Positions 1 through 11,992 are shown, counted from the first letter of the stretch. The stretch: 64,000 nt of DNA from Casuarina equisetifolia (GCA_028551475.1 CM052361.1:23511491-23575490), one strand, 5' to 3'. The notes: generated by a model not told the origin, from the letters alone. Program-made: numbers and translations.

Positions 1-116
1 TTGAGTAAGCTATAAAAGGCCAAGGAGTAACCACAAGAAGGGATAGAGAAATCACCACTAAAAGAGGTGGTAAAGCCTCTACCAAATGAGACATAGAAGC
101 CACCACTAGAGGAGTA

Positions 117-140
117 ATAACTCTATTTTTATAGAGTTAT
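117..140. repeat. short perfect inverted repeat (hairpin)
   Basis: Arms ATAACTCTA and TAGAGTTAT are separated by a 6-nt T-rich loop. It lies between a degenerate minisatellite-like stretch (1-115) and an LTR-like stretch (150-316). No function is evident. Confidence 0.5.
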
Positions 141-149
141 TTTGACTAT

Positions 150-316
150 TTTAGGATACAAATAATACAAATTTTGTGATATAACATTTAAATTTTTATA
201 TATTTATTTAAATCTTTGTTATTTATGTAGCAAACCCTACAAGAGCATGATAAGTAAAGGAGATATGAAAAAAAGAAGCAAGGCATGTGAGGAATAAAAG
301 AAAAAGAAAAAAAAAT
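150..316 (+). repeat. LTR-like repeat, copy 1 (matches 6975-7131)
   Basis: This stretch is nearly the same as 6975-7131: both carry the ATAACATTTAA block, an AGCATGATAAGTAAAGGAG block and an A-rich tail. The two copies bracket the gypsy coding region in direct orientation, so they are probably remnants of its LTRs. The full LTR limits cannot be fixed by eye, and no primer binding site is visible between 316 and the gag-like frame at 387. Confidence 0.5.
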
Positions 317-386
317 TATGCAATTTAGTAGGCTACTAAATGATGATTCAAATGGTCACATTAAGACTTTCCTATAAATTTGTGAC

Positions 387-1540
387 ATGATCAAATACAA
401 TGGAGTGATAGATGATGTTGTTAGGTTAAGGCTTTTTCCATTTTCTCATAGAGACAAAGTTAAAAATTGGCATTCTTTTCTTCCTGTAAGATTAATTATA
501 ACATGGAATGATTTAGCTCAAAAATTTCTTGGTAATTTCTTTCCTTTAGCAAAGTTTTCCAAAATGCATAATGATATTATCACTTTTATGCAAATGGACA
601 ATGAATTGTTGTATGAAGCTTTGGAAAGATTCAAGGAGCTTTTAAGAAGATATCCACATCATGGACTACCCATATGGTTACAAGTACAAACTTTCTATAA
701 TAGGTCTAGTACAAATCTTCATTTTATACTTAATGTAACTACATGAGGGGAATTAAACAACAAGACACCAAAAGAAGCATATGACCTTTTGAAAGAAATG
801 ACATCTAATGGTTATCAATGGCTTATTGAGAGGCTACCAATGTGCAAAGCAAGTAAAGTTCATAAAGTGGATGCTTTCACTATAATATATGTACAATTTG
901 ATAAACTTAACAAGAAGATAGATAACTTGAGCGCTCTAGTCATATAGATTCAAAACATAATATGTGATCATTATGGTAGAGGACATGCAAGCATAAAGTG
1001 TCAAGTAGGTGACCCTTTTGCTCACAGTAGTAAAGATGTTAAATTTGTTGGAAATTCAAGTAGATCACATAGTAATCCATACTCTAACACTTACAATCTA
1101 GGATGGTGTAACCACCTAAATTTTTCATGGAGTAATTCTAATGTAATGAGGCCACCACCAGGATTTAGGTAACTGAAAGAAAATAAGCCTAATTTAAAAG
1201 AAATGGTTGCCAAGATGTTACAAAACAATGAAACAAAATTGCAAAACCAAAAAACTTCAATTAGAAATTTAGAGGTACAAATAGGTCAGTTGACTAATAT
1301 GATCTCAGGAAGACAATAAGGTTCTTTCCTTAGTAGCACAGAGAAGAATCCTATAGAAGATGCAAAGGCAATAATCTTGAGAAATGGCAAACAAGTGGGA
1401 AAAGATGATGTTGAGAAGGAAAATATCAGAGATAAGGAAAAAGATTTTAGCATGCAACCTGAAGAGGGAACCATGAGAACATTATTCCTTAATAATCCCA
1501 AGCCTTATATGCCTTTAGTTCCATTTCCTTAGAGACTCCA
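387..1540 (+). pseudogene. gag remnant of the Athila/Tat-like element
   Basis: The open stretch 387-746 gives a retrotransposon capsid (Retrotrans_gag) segment with the KVKNW...W..L...FL pattern. Past its stop the frame continues with a K-x-x-EAYDLL-like segment and a degraded zinc-knuckle-like segment near 960-1010 (C..H..GH...C). It then has the conserved LEVQIGQL and AI.LRNGK blocks of Athila/Tat gag around 1270-1400. In-frame stops lie near 744, 945, 1170 and 1317. The N-terminal part of gag is missing, because the capsid begins almost directly after the LTR-like repeat. Confidence 0.75.
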
Positions 1541-1739
1541 GCAATACAAGATAGATAAGTAGTTTTCTAAATTTCTTAATGTATTAAAAAAACTACATAT
1601 TAACATTTCTTTTGCAGATGCATTGGCTTAAATTCCCCATTATGTAAAATTTCTTAAGGAGATATTAAAAAGAAAACTAGAAGAGTATAAAGTTATGAAG
1701 CTAACCGAAGAGTGCTTAACTATTTTACAAAACAAACTG

Positions 1740-2338
1740 CATTTGAAATTAAAAGATCCAGGGAGTTTTACAATTCCTTATACTATTGGAGATTCTCACT
1801 TTGATAAGACATTATGTGATTTATAAGCCAGTATTAATCTAATGCCTTTTTCTATTTTTAGAAGATTAAGATTAGATGAAGTGAAGCCAACCAAAGTATT
1901 CCTACAATTAGCTAATTGATCAATCAAATATCTAAGGGACATTGTAGAAGATGTATTGGTGAAAGTTGACAAATTCATCTTTCCTATAGATTTTATACTA
2001 CTTGACATAGAGGAAGACCTTAAGGTACTACTTATCTTAGGTTAACCTTTTCTAGCAATAGGAAGAGCTCTGATTGATGTCCAACAAAAGAAGTTAATCT
2101 TAAGAGTTCAAAATGATTCTATCACTTTTAATTTTTTTACTACAATGAAACATCCCTCTAATGATAGCTTTTACTTTAAGGTTAAAATAATTGATAGGTT
2201 TATGAATAAGATTTTTCAAGAAAAATTTTTCAAGGACCCACTTGAAGCATGCTTGGTTCAACTAAAGAATGAGGAAATTGAAAGTGAAGAGATACATGAG
2301 TATGTAAATCTCATGGAGGCAAATCCACCAAATTCATA
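1740..2338 (+). pseudogene. aspartic protease remnant (gypsy pol)
   Basis: A retropepsin-like segment includes the block DL*ASINLMP, where a stop replaces the residue after the catalytic D-L pair. It is followed by a VEDVLVKVD..IFP.DF block and an LG*PFL..GRALID block. This matches the protease of plant Athila/Tat polyproteins. At least three in-frame stops are visible, including one in the active-site loop, so it cannot be functional. A linker without recognisable domains (about 2145-2338) follows before the reverse transcriptase. Confidence 0.75.
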
Positions 2339-2639
2339 GTAGAAGGCAACAAAGTTTAAGGAGTTTGAACAACACATGACAACACATGTCAACGCCTAAG
2401 CCATTAATTAATGAGCCTCCAACTCTTGAACTCAAGCCTTTAACTTCCCATTTGAATTGTGTTTATTTAGATGAAGTTTCTACTTTGCTGATAATTCTAT
2501 CTTCTTCTTTAATAGAATCAATGGAAAAGAAATTACTTAGGGTGTTAAGAGAGCATAAAGGAGCAATTGGATGGAAAATAGATGATATCAAAGGAATTAG
2601 TCTTTCATTGTACATGCACAAGATTTTGATGGAGGAGCA

Positions 2640-3345
2640 GTACAAAGCCATTATTCAACCTTAAAGGTGTTTGAACCCAAAGATGCAAGAAGTGGTGAAG
2701 GCTAAGGTAATCAAATTACTTGATGTAGGAATCATTTATCCCATCTTCGATAGCCCCTAGGTAAGTCCTATGCAAGTTATGTCAAAGAAAGAAGGTATGA
2801 CTGTTCAAAGAAATGATAATAATGAATTATTCTAACTAGAATAGTTACTGGATGGCGTGTATGTATAGATTACAAAAAACTAAATGATGTCACAAGAAAA
2901 GATCATTTTCCTTTAACATTTATTGATCAAATGTTAGAAAGACTTGTAGGACATGAATTTTATTGCTTCCTTTATAGGTATTCAAAGTATAATCAAATTC
3001 ACATTACACCAAAAGATTAAAAGAAAACCACTTTCACTTGTCCTTACAATACCTTTGCTTTTAAAAGAATGTTTTTCGGTCTTTGTAATGCACTTGTAAC
3101 TTTTCAAAGATGCATGATGATCACTTTTCTAATATGGTTAAAAATGTTATTAAGATTTTCATGGATGATTTTTTTGTATTTGGCTCATCATTTGAAATTT
3201 GTTTAAATAATTTAGCAAGGGACTTACAAAGGCATGAAGAGACTAACCTTGTGTTGAATTAAGAGAAGTATCATTTTATAGTGCAAGAAAGAATAGTGTC
3301 CGGGCACAAAATATCTAAAAAAGATTAGAGGTTGATCAAGCTAAA
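2640..3345 (+). pseudogene. reverse transcriptase remnant (gypsy pol)
   Basis: Conceptual translation shows the RT blocks in order: V.D.G.IYPI..S near 2720, WRVCIDYKKLND near 2855, FPL.FIDQMLERL.G near 2910, F.FKRM.FGLCNA near 3055, and the catalytic FMDDFFVFG at about 3157-3186. The two catalytic aspartates survive, but at least four in-frame stops and small indels (for example around 2820-2850) break the frame. Confidence 0.85.
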
Positions 3346-4015
3346 GTGGAGGTCATTGCAAAATTGCCCTCACCAACATTAGTGAAACTTGTTAGAGGAT
3401 TTTTGAGGCATGCAAGATTCTATAGGTGGTTTATAAAAGATTTTTCTAAAATTGCTAAACCTTTTTCAAGTTTGTTAGTTAAAAATATGAAATTTAACAT
3501 TTTTTATGAAGCTTGCAAGCCTTTAACACTTTAAAGGAAAAGTTAATATCGGCACCAATCATGGCAGCACCAAAATGGGACTTACCTTTTAAGCTAATGT
3601 GTGATACAAATGATTCTATAATAGGAGTTGTTTTAGGACAAAGGAAAAATAGATTTTTTTGGACCATTTACTATGCCATTCAAACCTTGTCAAGTGCATG
3701 ATTGAATTATTCAATAATAAAAACAAAACTTTTGGCAATAGTATTTGCTTTTGATAAATTTTCTTCTTATTTGATTGGCTCCAAAGTTATTGTTTATTTT
3801 GACCATTTTGTTCTTATGCACCTACTTAAGAAGAAAGAATCAAAACCTAGGTTGATCAGGTGGATTCTATTGTTACAAGAGTTTGATTTAAAAATTAAGG
3901 ATAAGAAGGGGACTAAAAATTTAGTTACAAATCATTTGTCCAGATTTCCCAATTTGAAGGAAGATGATCAATTGCCTATGGAAGAGTTCCGTGATGAAAA
4001 CAATTTTGTGCTCTA
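3346..4015 (+). pseudogene. RNase H remnant (gypsy pol)
   Basis: The segment has the thumb/connection block VRGFLRHARFYRWFIKDFSKIAKP (long conserved in gypsy pol) followed by a Ty3-type RNase H. Blocks include AF..LK..L..API, CD.ND..IG.VLGQ, NY...K.LLA.VFA...F..YL.GS and a final LSRF. Single stops near 3532 and 3700 and a frame change near 3510-3530 break it into three pieces. Confidence 0.8.
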
Positions 4016-4139
4016 ATCTAGGGAAATTCCCTAGTATTCTAATTTTATAAATTATTTGGTAAGTAATGTTCTTTTTCCATAAATGTCTTATCAACAAAGA
4101 AAAAAATCTTTTTGACATTAAACATTATTTTTAGGAAGA

Positions 4140-5100
4140 GTCTTTCTTATTTAAGGTATGTGTGGATCAAGTTATAAAGATATGTGTTCCAAAAGAAGAG
4201 ATAACTAGTATCCTTCACCATTATCATGCTAAAGAGGTATGTGGTCACTTTTGGTGCCACCAGAACTATAGCTAAGGTTTTATAGTCTGGATTTTATTAG
4301 CCCACACTTGTTTAGAGATGCATATTTATATGTAGTGGCATGTGATCAATGTCAAAGAACTGAAAATATTTCTAAAAAACATGAGATGCCTCTGAACAAT
4401 GTTGTTGTGTGTGAATTATTTTATGTTTGTGGTATTGATTTCATGAGACCCTTTATACCTTCTTATGAAAATATGTATATTTTGGTGATTGTTGAGTATC
4501 TATCTAAATGGGTAGAAGTGCTAACGTTGCCAACAAATGATGCTAAGGTTATGGTTAAATTCTTAAAGAAAAATATTTTTACCTAATTTGGCACTCCTAG
4601 GGCAATCATAAGTGATAGAATAGCCCATTTTTGTAACAAACAATTTGAAGCACTTTTGGGTAAGTATAGGGTTACCTATAAAATTACAACCCCTTATCAC
4701 CCTCAAACTAATGGTCAAGTTGAGATATCAAATAGGGAAATTAAGAGAACTTTAGAAAAAAAAATGTGAATGCCTCAAGGAAAGATTGGTTAATGAAACT
4801 TGATGATGCACTTTAGGCCAATAGAATAACATTCAAAACACCAATTGGAATGTCTCCTTTTAGGCTAGTGTTTAGGAAGGCTTGTCATCTAGTAGTAGAA
4901 TTAGAGCATAAAGCATATTCGGCATTGAAATTTTTGAACTTTGACATACAATCTATAGGTGAAACTAGATTATTGTAACTAAATGAATTGGACGAATTAT
5001 GAGATGAGGGTATGAAAATGTCAAAATATACAAGGAGTGGACAAAAAAGATGGCATGGAAAACATATATTAAAAAGAGAGTTTGAGGTTGGCTAAAAAGT
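4140..5100 (+). pseudogene. integrase remnant (gypsy pol)
   Basis: An HHCC zinc-binding region is visible (HHYHAKEVCGHF near 4215, CDQCQ near 4345). It is followed by the DDE core: GIDFMRPF near 4432, the [12 protein letters not shown] block near 4600, and [18 protein letters not shown] near 4690-4750, which contains the catalytic E. A stop after IFT at 4584 and a frameshift near 4760 break the frame. Confidence 0.85.
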
Positions 5101-5503
5101 ATTACTTTATAATTCTTGTCTTAAATTGTTTCTAAGTAAATTGCAATTTTGATGGTTTAGTCTTTTCATAGTTACAAAGGTATTCCCATATAGGGCAATA
5201 AAAGTTACAAATGACACCAATGGCACATTTAAGGTGAATGGTTAGTGTTTGAAGACTACCTTTACCTTTTTTTCTTCCTTAAATAGTAACATTGTAGATA
5301 GTTTGGTTAACAATTATAAAGCAAACACTTTTTAAGAGGCAAACTAAGCATTTTTGTTCATCTTCTCATTAGGAGTTTTGTTATCACATTCTCATCATAG
5401 CTCTATATGGATATGACCTATAATCAGGGGAGTTTTCTCATTCCTATTTCATCTTTATTTTTGCTTTCTTTCTTTTTGCATTGAGGACAATGCTTCAATC
5501 AAG

Positions 5504-5520
5504 TTTTGGGGTGGGGAAAG
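5504..5520 (+). other. polypurine tract, start of 3' LTR region
   Basis: A TTTTGGGGTGGGGAAAG tract lies about 400 nt after the last integrase homology and is preceded by the GAGGACAATGC-type sequence near 5482. This is the plus-strand primer site of Athila/Tat elements and marks the approximate start of the 3' LTR. Confidence 0.65.
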
Positions 5521-6737
5521 AAATTTTGTGTTAAATCTAATTTTTAAAAGTTTCTTATGTCATGATTGAATCTCTTGTAGTGAATTCTTAGCAATTCTTA
5601 GGAAGATGTTGATTTTGTTCAAACTTGCAATTGTGATGTGAGTTAATTGTGATTTTGATTATGTTGATCCACTTACTAAACACTAAAAGTCCTTCATTTT
5701 TGAACTTGTGTATATCTTTAGAGAAAATTCAAGTAAAGAATGCATGTATCTTAGATCTCACCTAGATCTTAGAATTTGTTTGATTTTCTTTTAAGGTGAA
5801 ATCCTAGGTTGCATCTAGCTTAATAAATGATTTAAGCCATCTTTGGATTGTTTGAGCTTTTCAAGCCAACCCTATTTATTCATTACTAGTCATCCCACTA
5901 AGCTTTGATTCATATATTTTTTTTATTTTTATCTGACACCTACATATATATACTTTTGAGCCTTTAACAAATTATCTTTTCATCCCATGCCTTTGAACAT
6001 GTTGATTTTTAAGATATAAGTCTATTTGAGTTGAATAAAAGTTTAGAAGAAGATGGAGCATGGGAAGAAATTGATTTAATAATTGTATAGGCCATAGCAT
6101 CTAACGTCTGCAATGAAAAAAGAAAAAAGAAAAAAAGAGCAAAGCAAAAGCAAAAAAAAAAAAAGGAAGAAAGAAAGAAAAGAAAGAACGAAGGTACTGA
6201 AACGTTTGCCCAGGAATGAAATTATCTTATCATTCCTTGTCAAATTCAAGCCATTCAATATTCTAAAATTGTCTATTAAGCATAGTAGTTGGATATCATT
6301 AGCAAGATAAGATTGTAGTGATTACATTCCTAGTCTTGTTACTTGCTTTATGGTTGTAAGTATGATTATGGCTTTTGTTAGTGTCAAAATTCAAGTGAAA
6401 TCAAGCATTTTTGAAAAGAAAAGAATGAGAGAAGTGGTGATAGAAAGATCATTAATAAGGAGCAAAAAAGAGTTAAAAGTGACAAAAGCTCAATTAGATC
6501 CTAGAAAGCAATGTTTTTCATGGATGAATTAAGCCTAAATGACTTTCATCTTATCCCCAGCCCAGCCTAACATTACAAGCTAATGAAAGTCCTATTGATT
6601 TTTAGTTGGATGATTAGCTTACATTAGTAGAGAGAGAAATGAAAAACAAACTTATGAGGTTTGGTTAAAGCTTTTAAGAAGTTTTATACCAATGTGGATC
6701 TATTTGGAGAGCATATAATTGAAAAGATGAGGGCTCA

Positions 6738-6776
<39 letters not shown>

Positions 6777-6960
6777 TTAACATAGTTAAGAGTTTATCTT
6801 ATCTTATGAAACAATTGTGGTGTTTGGATAAAAGTTATATTTTTCTTTGAATTGTTAAGTTAAGCAATTCTAAGAGAATTTCATGAAAATGTTCTATTTA
6901 AAACATATATTATCTCTTACTTTTGCTCGAGGACTAGCAAAATGTTAGATAACAAGGCAC
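5521..6960 (+). repeat. putative 3' LTR / post-pol non-coding sequence
   Basis: No gene is visible. The stretch is AT-rich with an A-rich run (6110-6195). Its position after the polypurine tract makes it a likely 3' LTR body, but the 5' counterpart lies outside the window so the limits cannot be proved. Confidence 0.35.
6735..6773. repeat. (CA)n microsatellite
   Basis: An almost uninterrupted CA dinucleotide run with one T interruption. Confidence 0.95.
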
Positions 6961-6974
6961 ATGAGGAATGATAA

Positions 6975-7131
6975 GTTTTTGTCAATTTTGTGAGATAACA
7001 TTTAAGTTTTTATATATTTATTTAAATATTTTTTATTTACATAGCAAATCTTAAAAGAGCATGATAAGTAAAGGAGATATGAAGAAAAGAAGCAAAGTAT
7101 GTGAGGAATAAAAGAAAAAGAAACAAAAAAA
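6975..7131 (+). repeat. LTR-like repeat, copy 2 (matches 150-316)
   Basis: Second copy of the block at 150-316, in the same orientation on the far side of the gypsy coding region. See that entry. Confidence 0.5.
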
Positions 7132-7189
7132 AAAAGAGAAAGCAACATGTAAAAGAGAAGGAAAAAGGCAAAAAGGCAAAAAGGACAAA

Positions 7190-7585
7190 AAGTAAAAGAA
7201 GAAAGGAGAGAGCAAAGGTACCACAAGAACTAGGACCAAGGAGAAAAGAAAAAGAACAAAAAATAAAAAGGAAAAGAGAGGCGCAACAGCTTACCTCTAC
7301 TTTATACAATTCTTAATTTTGGTTTGATTTGTAGGAGTTTTGCAAAATCTAAGGCTACCACACAATAATAAAAGGAGAGAGAAAACATCAAAGGAGGTGC
7401 CACATAAGAGGGAAAAAAAAAAAAGGAGAAGAAAGAGAGAAAAGGTACCACCAGAACCAAGACTAAGGAGAAAAGAAAAAGAAAAAAAAAAAAAAAAAGG
7501 AAAAGAGAGGCGCAACAGCTTACCTCTACTTTATACAATTCCTAATGTTGGTTTGATTTGTGAGAGTTTTGCAAAGAATTCTTAA
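7190..7585. repeat. tandem duplication, period about 228 bp, purine-rich
   Basis: Two copies (about 7190-7355 and 7420-7585) share AAAGGTACCAC (7214 and 7441) and a GCGCAACAGCTTACCTC block (7281 and 7510). Between these landmarks the sequence is an A/G-rich low-complexity run. The apparent Lys/Arg-rich or Phe/Leu-rich reading frames here come from base composition, not genes. Confidence 0.8.
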
Positions 7586-7804
7586 ATAGAAGATAGCGTG
7601 GTGACAAATTTCTTATTTTTCATTTAAGATGTTTTGCTTAATTTTTACTATTGCTTTGGTTTATTACTTTATTATATTCTTAATTTCTTTTGTTAGAGTA
7701 ACAATATAGCCTAACTATGATTATGTGAATTTTATAATTTTTTATGCTTTGCAAGATATTTTTTATCATTATATTATTTGTTTGACATGTTTACTTATAT
7801 CTAA

Positions 7805-8180
7805 AATTCATTGAACAAGGAGGTAGAGGAGTTGCTAGTAAAAAAGATAGAGGTGTCACCACTTGAAATGGTAGTGGAGCCATTGTTTAAGGAGATAAAG
7901 GAATAACCATTGAAAGAGGTTAAGCAATCATCACTAGAAAAGACAAAGGAGCCATTACTAAAAGACATGGAGGAGTCATCATTAGAAAAGACAAAGGAAC
8001 AACCATCATAGAGATGGAAGACCAACCACCAAAAGAGATTGAAGAGCCACCACTTAAAAAGGTGGTGGAGCTAGTCACCATTCAAAAAGGTGCTAAAGCC
8101 ATTGTTGGAAGAGAAGAAAGAGCTACTACTAAAAAAAATAAATAAGCTATTACTAGAAAAGGTGGAAAAGTCACCTTCCC
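7805..8180. repeat. degenerate minisatellite (units of about 21-27 bp)
   Basis: Repeated units vary around GGAGCCACCACTaxAAGAGGT / GTCATCATTAGAAAAGACAAAGGA, where x is variable. The same unit type fills 1-115. The array lies in the post-pol region of the gypsy element and may be an LTR or untranslated-region minisatellite. Confidence 0.55.
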
Positions 8181-8384
8181 TTCCAACATAATGGAGTTAT
8201 GAAGTGAATCGCACTAAGGATTCTTCACCTACTAAGGTGACTACTGGAGTTTGAACAAACATCATCACATGCATCAAACATCATCATGAAGGACAAAGGT
8301 TATTTAATGATGTAAGGGATTGTTAGAGCCTAGTCTAGCCTAAGTTAACCCTTAAGGATAAAGGTTGTTTAAAAGGATGAGCAT

Positions 8385-8654
8385 TGTTAGGACTAGGCTT
8401 TTGAAAGACCAAAGAGAAGATAGAATTTTTGAATAAGATAAGATACAATTTTTAGTAAGTCTAATTTAGGTTAAAGTAGAATTTTCAATATGCTTATATA
8501 AGGCAGTTTGAGACTTTAGAAGAAACACCATCAAAGAATTCCTTATTTTATCTTAATAGTTCCTTAGTCTTAGTCCTAAAATTCTTATCGTTTTCTTAGG
8601 AGTAGTTTCGTAGTTATACTGTCACTAGGGTTTGTGTCAGACAAAGTCCTAACA
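8385..8654 (+). mobile_element. candidate short solo LTR (TGTTAGGAC...GTCCTAACA)
   Basis: The block starts TGTTAGGAC and ends GTCCTAACA, giving matching inverted ends in the TG...CA style. A TATA-like CTTATATAAGG lies near 8493. No clean target-site duplication flanks it (AGCAT against TCCAT). It is preceded by an imperfect tandem duplication (about 8291-8334 and 8356-8400). A MITE is an alternative. Confidence 0.35.
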
Positions 8655-9780
8655 TCCATCTCTACACAAATTCTTGCAAACATAGAATTTTTTAAAAATA
8701 AAGTACAATCATCTACTGTCAAATATCAACCAAAGATGTCTCTTATACCTTAAAAGTATGAAAGATTATAAAAGAATAGAGGCAAACCTAGTAATCTAAG
8801 CCATATCACTACCTAGTGGGATTGATTGCTCAAATTTCTAAACTTCCTATTAAGAAGGAATATATGATTCTTAAACACTTAGAATTTTGCTACATAAGAT
8901 CCTCCTTTAAGAATAAATGAATCTAAATACTTCGAGGTTCTATTAATCCAACAATAGCAATATGGCTAAACCTCATAAGGAGTTGACATGATGCCTAAAA
9001 AAAACAATAAGAGGGCAAACTAACTTAAAATTAGCAATGATTAGGAATTGATAAAACTCTACAACCTGTTAGTATTTTGAATGAGATGTGCAAAATTCCA
9101 ACTCCCCCTCACAAGTTATGGGTTCTTTGGAGAGAGAAGAATAGGAGAAACCATAGCTATCACATTACATGCCTTATTTGTGAGGGAAGAAAGGTAAGAA
9201 AGTCGTTTAGGAGCTTAAATATGGGTAAGGAACGTTGGTAGGGGACATGACCTCTATCTTAAGAGGAATAATATGCTACAGTGTAGTGAAGGCTAGGTCT
9301 TTTTAGGGTTGGAATGGAAATTTTGCTAGAATGGAATGGGTGCGGCACCTTCAAGACCATGCTGGACTTCATGTGAACCAATGGCCACCGATGAGATCTC
9401 AGTATTACCGAAGTCAATTGATGAACCTTTGTGCTACTAAATGAGTTACTAGACCAAGAGGAAAATCCTCCTTTGAGATTGCTTTGCCGTTCTTTTACTA
9501 TTAACTATCTTGAAAGTGACAAGAGAGACAAACAAGAATTGAAGTAAAAGTACAACTGAACTTCATTCAATTCAGGAAAATTCCTGGGTTTACAAGTACA
9601 AATCATTCAAATGCCTCTTTACTTATCCCTCACCTCTATTTATAAATTCTGGCCAAGAAGCCCATCATGTTGCTATGCTATAGTAACCTCTCGGCCAGAT
9701 TCCGTTTAAACTATTGTCAAGGTCTAACTGAAAGTGGTTAATAAAAGATTAGTTACTAACCACCCATTACTAATGAAACT
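8655..9780. other. intergenic, no gene recognised
   Basis: No convincing coding sequence. The stretch from about 9000 to 9780 lies directly beyond the 3' end of the minus-strand gypsy pol fragment and could be its LTR, but no second copy is present in the window to prove this. Confidence 0.4.
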
Positions 9781-9789
9781 ACTTGGCTA

Positions 9790-10690
9790 CTGTGGCACTA
9801 TCTTGTATCACACTATTTCCACCCTGAAAAACCTTGTTCACAAGGTTAGGAAAATGTTTTCAAATAAAAGGGGCATCCTCGCAAGTAACATTAGCAGGGG
9901 AGGCACTTATCTAGTGGATAAGAACTCCAGGGAAGGAACCAATCTTTCGGAAGTCCAGTATTGCTTGAGGGAAAGGAGCGGAATCATCCTTAGTGGGAAT
10001 AAATTTTGATGAGATACCTTGTTGAGTCGGCAGTTAAGGACCCACGAATTTCTTGAGAACGAAAGCATGAAAATCGGATGATATCTAGATCCAGTAGGTA
10101 ATTGTAACTGATAAGCCACTTGCCCTACTTTCTTTAGAATGGGATAAGGCCCAAAAAAGGGAGACCAAGTTTATGGTTAACCCGATGCACCAAAGAAAGC
10201 TGTTGATAAGCTTGAAGCAACATTGCGGCATCGTTTGTTGTGTTGGCGAGGCATTCTCTCCTGAGCTCTAGTGAGGTGAATGTGCAATTTGGCCAAGACA
10301 CGATCATGGGTCTACAATTCAAAATCAATTGATACGAAATGGGTAGTTCCTGGAAGATAGGATAAAAGAATAGGAGGATGTTTGCCAAAAACAGCTTCAT
10401 ACAGAGACATTTTAATGGCCGAATGAAGACATTTTATTATAGCTAAATTCTGACCATGGAAACCACTTAGCCTAGCTCTTTAATTGTGAAACATTGCAAG
10501 TACATTTCCACTGTCCAGTTAACCACCTCTGTTTGACTTTCCATTTGGAAATGGCAAGTAGTGAAAAACAGTCCCTTCCAAAAATTTCCTATAAAGAGGG
10601 GATCTCAATCGCAAATGATGGATTTAGGAAGACCATAAATCTTAAAGATGTTGGAAGAATAGTTGAGCCATTATTAAAGTAAAGTGGGAC
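9790..10690 (-). pseudogene. chromodomain-type Ty3/gypsy integrase 3' fragment
   Basis: Reading the - strand across frames gives integrase core blocks (K.YGLPKSIICDRD near 10600-10640; a QTEVVN block near 10520). These are followed by MSLYEAVFGK.PP near 10380-10410, a [19 protein letters not shown] segment near 10100-10150, and a chromodomain-like stretch in which a conserved Trp is Cys (near 9870-9890). This order is that of chromoviruses such as Tekay/Reina. Many stops and frameshifts are present. RT and gag are not recognisable on the 5' side (10700-11060), so only the pol 3' end survives. Confidence 0.75.
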
Positions 10691-10699
10691 GACTTTCAA

Positions 10700-11990
10700 A
10701 TTTAACAAAGAGTCTCTTCTCTTAAGGATACATTTGTTGTACAAGGATGTGATTCGTAGTGAGTAGCGTTCTCCCTCAATGTTAGGGTCCTCAACAGAGT
10801 AGGTTTTCTCTAGACGCATGACAATCGCAGGTTTGATTTTGACCGACTGAGGGACAACTGAACAAAAGAAACTGCCAGAATTCTCGATTTTTTTTAAACG
10901 AATCAGCATTTTGACCTTCAACAGTTATAAAGATCCAGGGGCAGCTGAAATTTGGATCCTGAAATCATCATGACATTGCACCCCTTAGCGGTGAACCAAA
11001 CCATGACTGGGACCGTCAGAGGGGCAATGTTGCAGGAAAAAAAAAACTTGTCTATTTGGTATGCAGGAAATTTGGGAGGGACTTCTCTGGAGCATTGGCA
11101 GGCATAGAATTGTGATAATCACGATTTGCAAGAGCAAAATAGGGATATCATGGTTAGAAGAGACTTTAGCCTTCTTCCTTCTCTCAAGAATTCATCACCC
11201 CAAAACAATCAATTTTTCAATTCACCTCCTTAACAACTCGAAATATGTTTCCCACATCAAACATTCTTGAGATCAATCCGTAAGTATTCGTTTGAATGCT
11301 GTCACTAAATATATATGAAACCCAATAAGAAATGAAATGATTAACAAATCATAAAAGACACAATATCATAGAATCTCACTATTTAGTACATCTGATAAAA
11401 CTAACACAACTCCCAATCCATAGGAAGATATACAAGAAAAAGGGCAAAGCCCTCTGATTAGTAAGCTCCGGTAACTTGGAGTTCATCTAAGAAACAAACC
11501 TATTTTACTCCGAAAGTCCCAAGAAGCAAGCGAGTAGACAGTTATTAGTGATTACAGCATCTTCAACAGGTCCGTGTGTTCCAAGCCTTTATTATTCTTG
11601 ACGACTCACCCAAGGATCAAGAAGTCTTGAACCATCATCTATAGGAACAGTCGAGATAATGTATCAAACTTCTGATGAAGGGTACGTGGTTATGATCACC
11701 AAAATTCCCTAATGTTCTTGTGACACCTAAGTACGTGGTTATGATCACCAACTTACCTAAGTTTCTTGTCGAAAAGTTGCTTTATCATAAGCAATCTGGA
11801 ACATGATGCTCAAAAAGTTAGCTTCATTCTACTTCCTGATTTAGCATCTAGATAAGTTATACAGATACATGCATGTAGAAAAAAGTGAAAAAGATTGAAA
11901 TTGAACAAGAATATAATTTTGCATAGTACCTAGTGTATCCTTGCAGGATGATCCCAGAATTATGAGTGTCAGAAGCATCCTGTACAAGGA
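10700..11990. other. intergenic, 3' side of GRAS1
   Basis: 10700-11060 may be residual retroelement sequence but gives no clear domain. 11061-11990 has no gene. It contains a small direct duplication of GTACGTGGTTATGATCACCAA near 11681 and 11731, about 50 bp apart. The last ~400 bp before 11993 would be the GRAS1 3' untranslated region and downstream flank. Confidence 0.4.
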
Positions 11991-11992
11991 TA

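Larger units (their letters stand above)
387..5520 (+). mobile_element. degenerate Ty3/gypsy retrotransposon, Athila/Tat type, internal region
   Basis: Conceptual translation gives, in order, gag, aspartic protease, reverse transcriptase, RNase H and integrase, all on the + strand. This is the Ty3/gypsy order, with integrase last. Stops and frame changes occur throughout, so it is long dead. The purine-rich tract after the end of pol, preceded by a GAGGACAATGC-type block, is typical of plant Athila/Tat elements. The element is probably bounded by the LTR-like repeats at 150-316 and beyond 5520. Confidence 0.85.

Noticed and set aside
7002..7585. Several long Lys/Arg-rich and Phe/Leu-rich open frames
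   Set aside because: They come from purine/pyrimidine-rich tandem repeats, open in many frames on both strands, with no domain.
7805..8180. Regular short repeats read as a CRISPR-like array
   Set aside because: The units are degenerate, adjacent and without unique spacers. The context is plant retroelement DNA, so it is a minisatellite.
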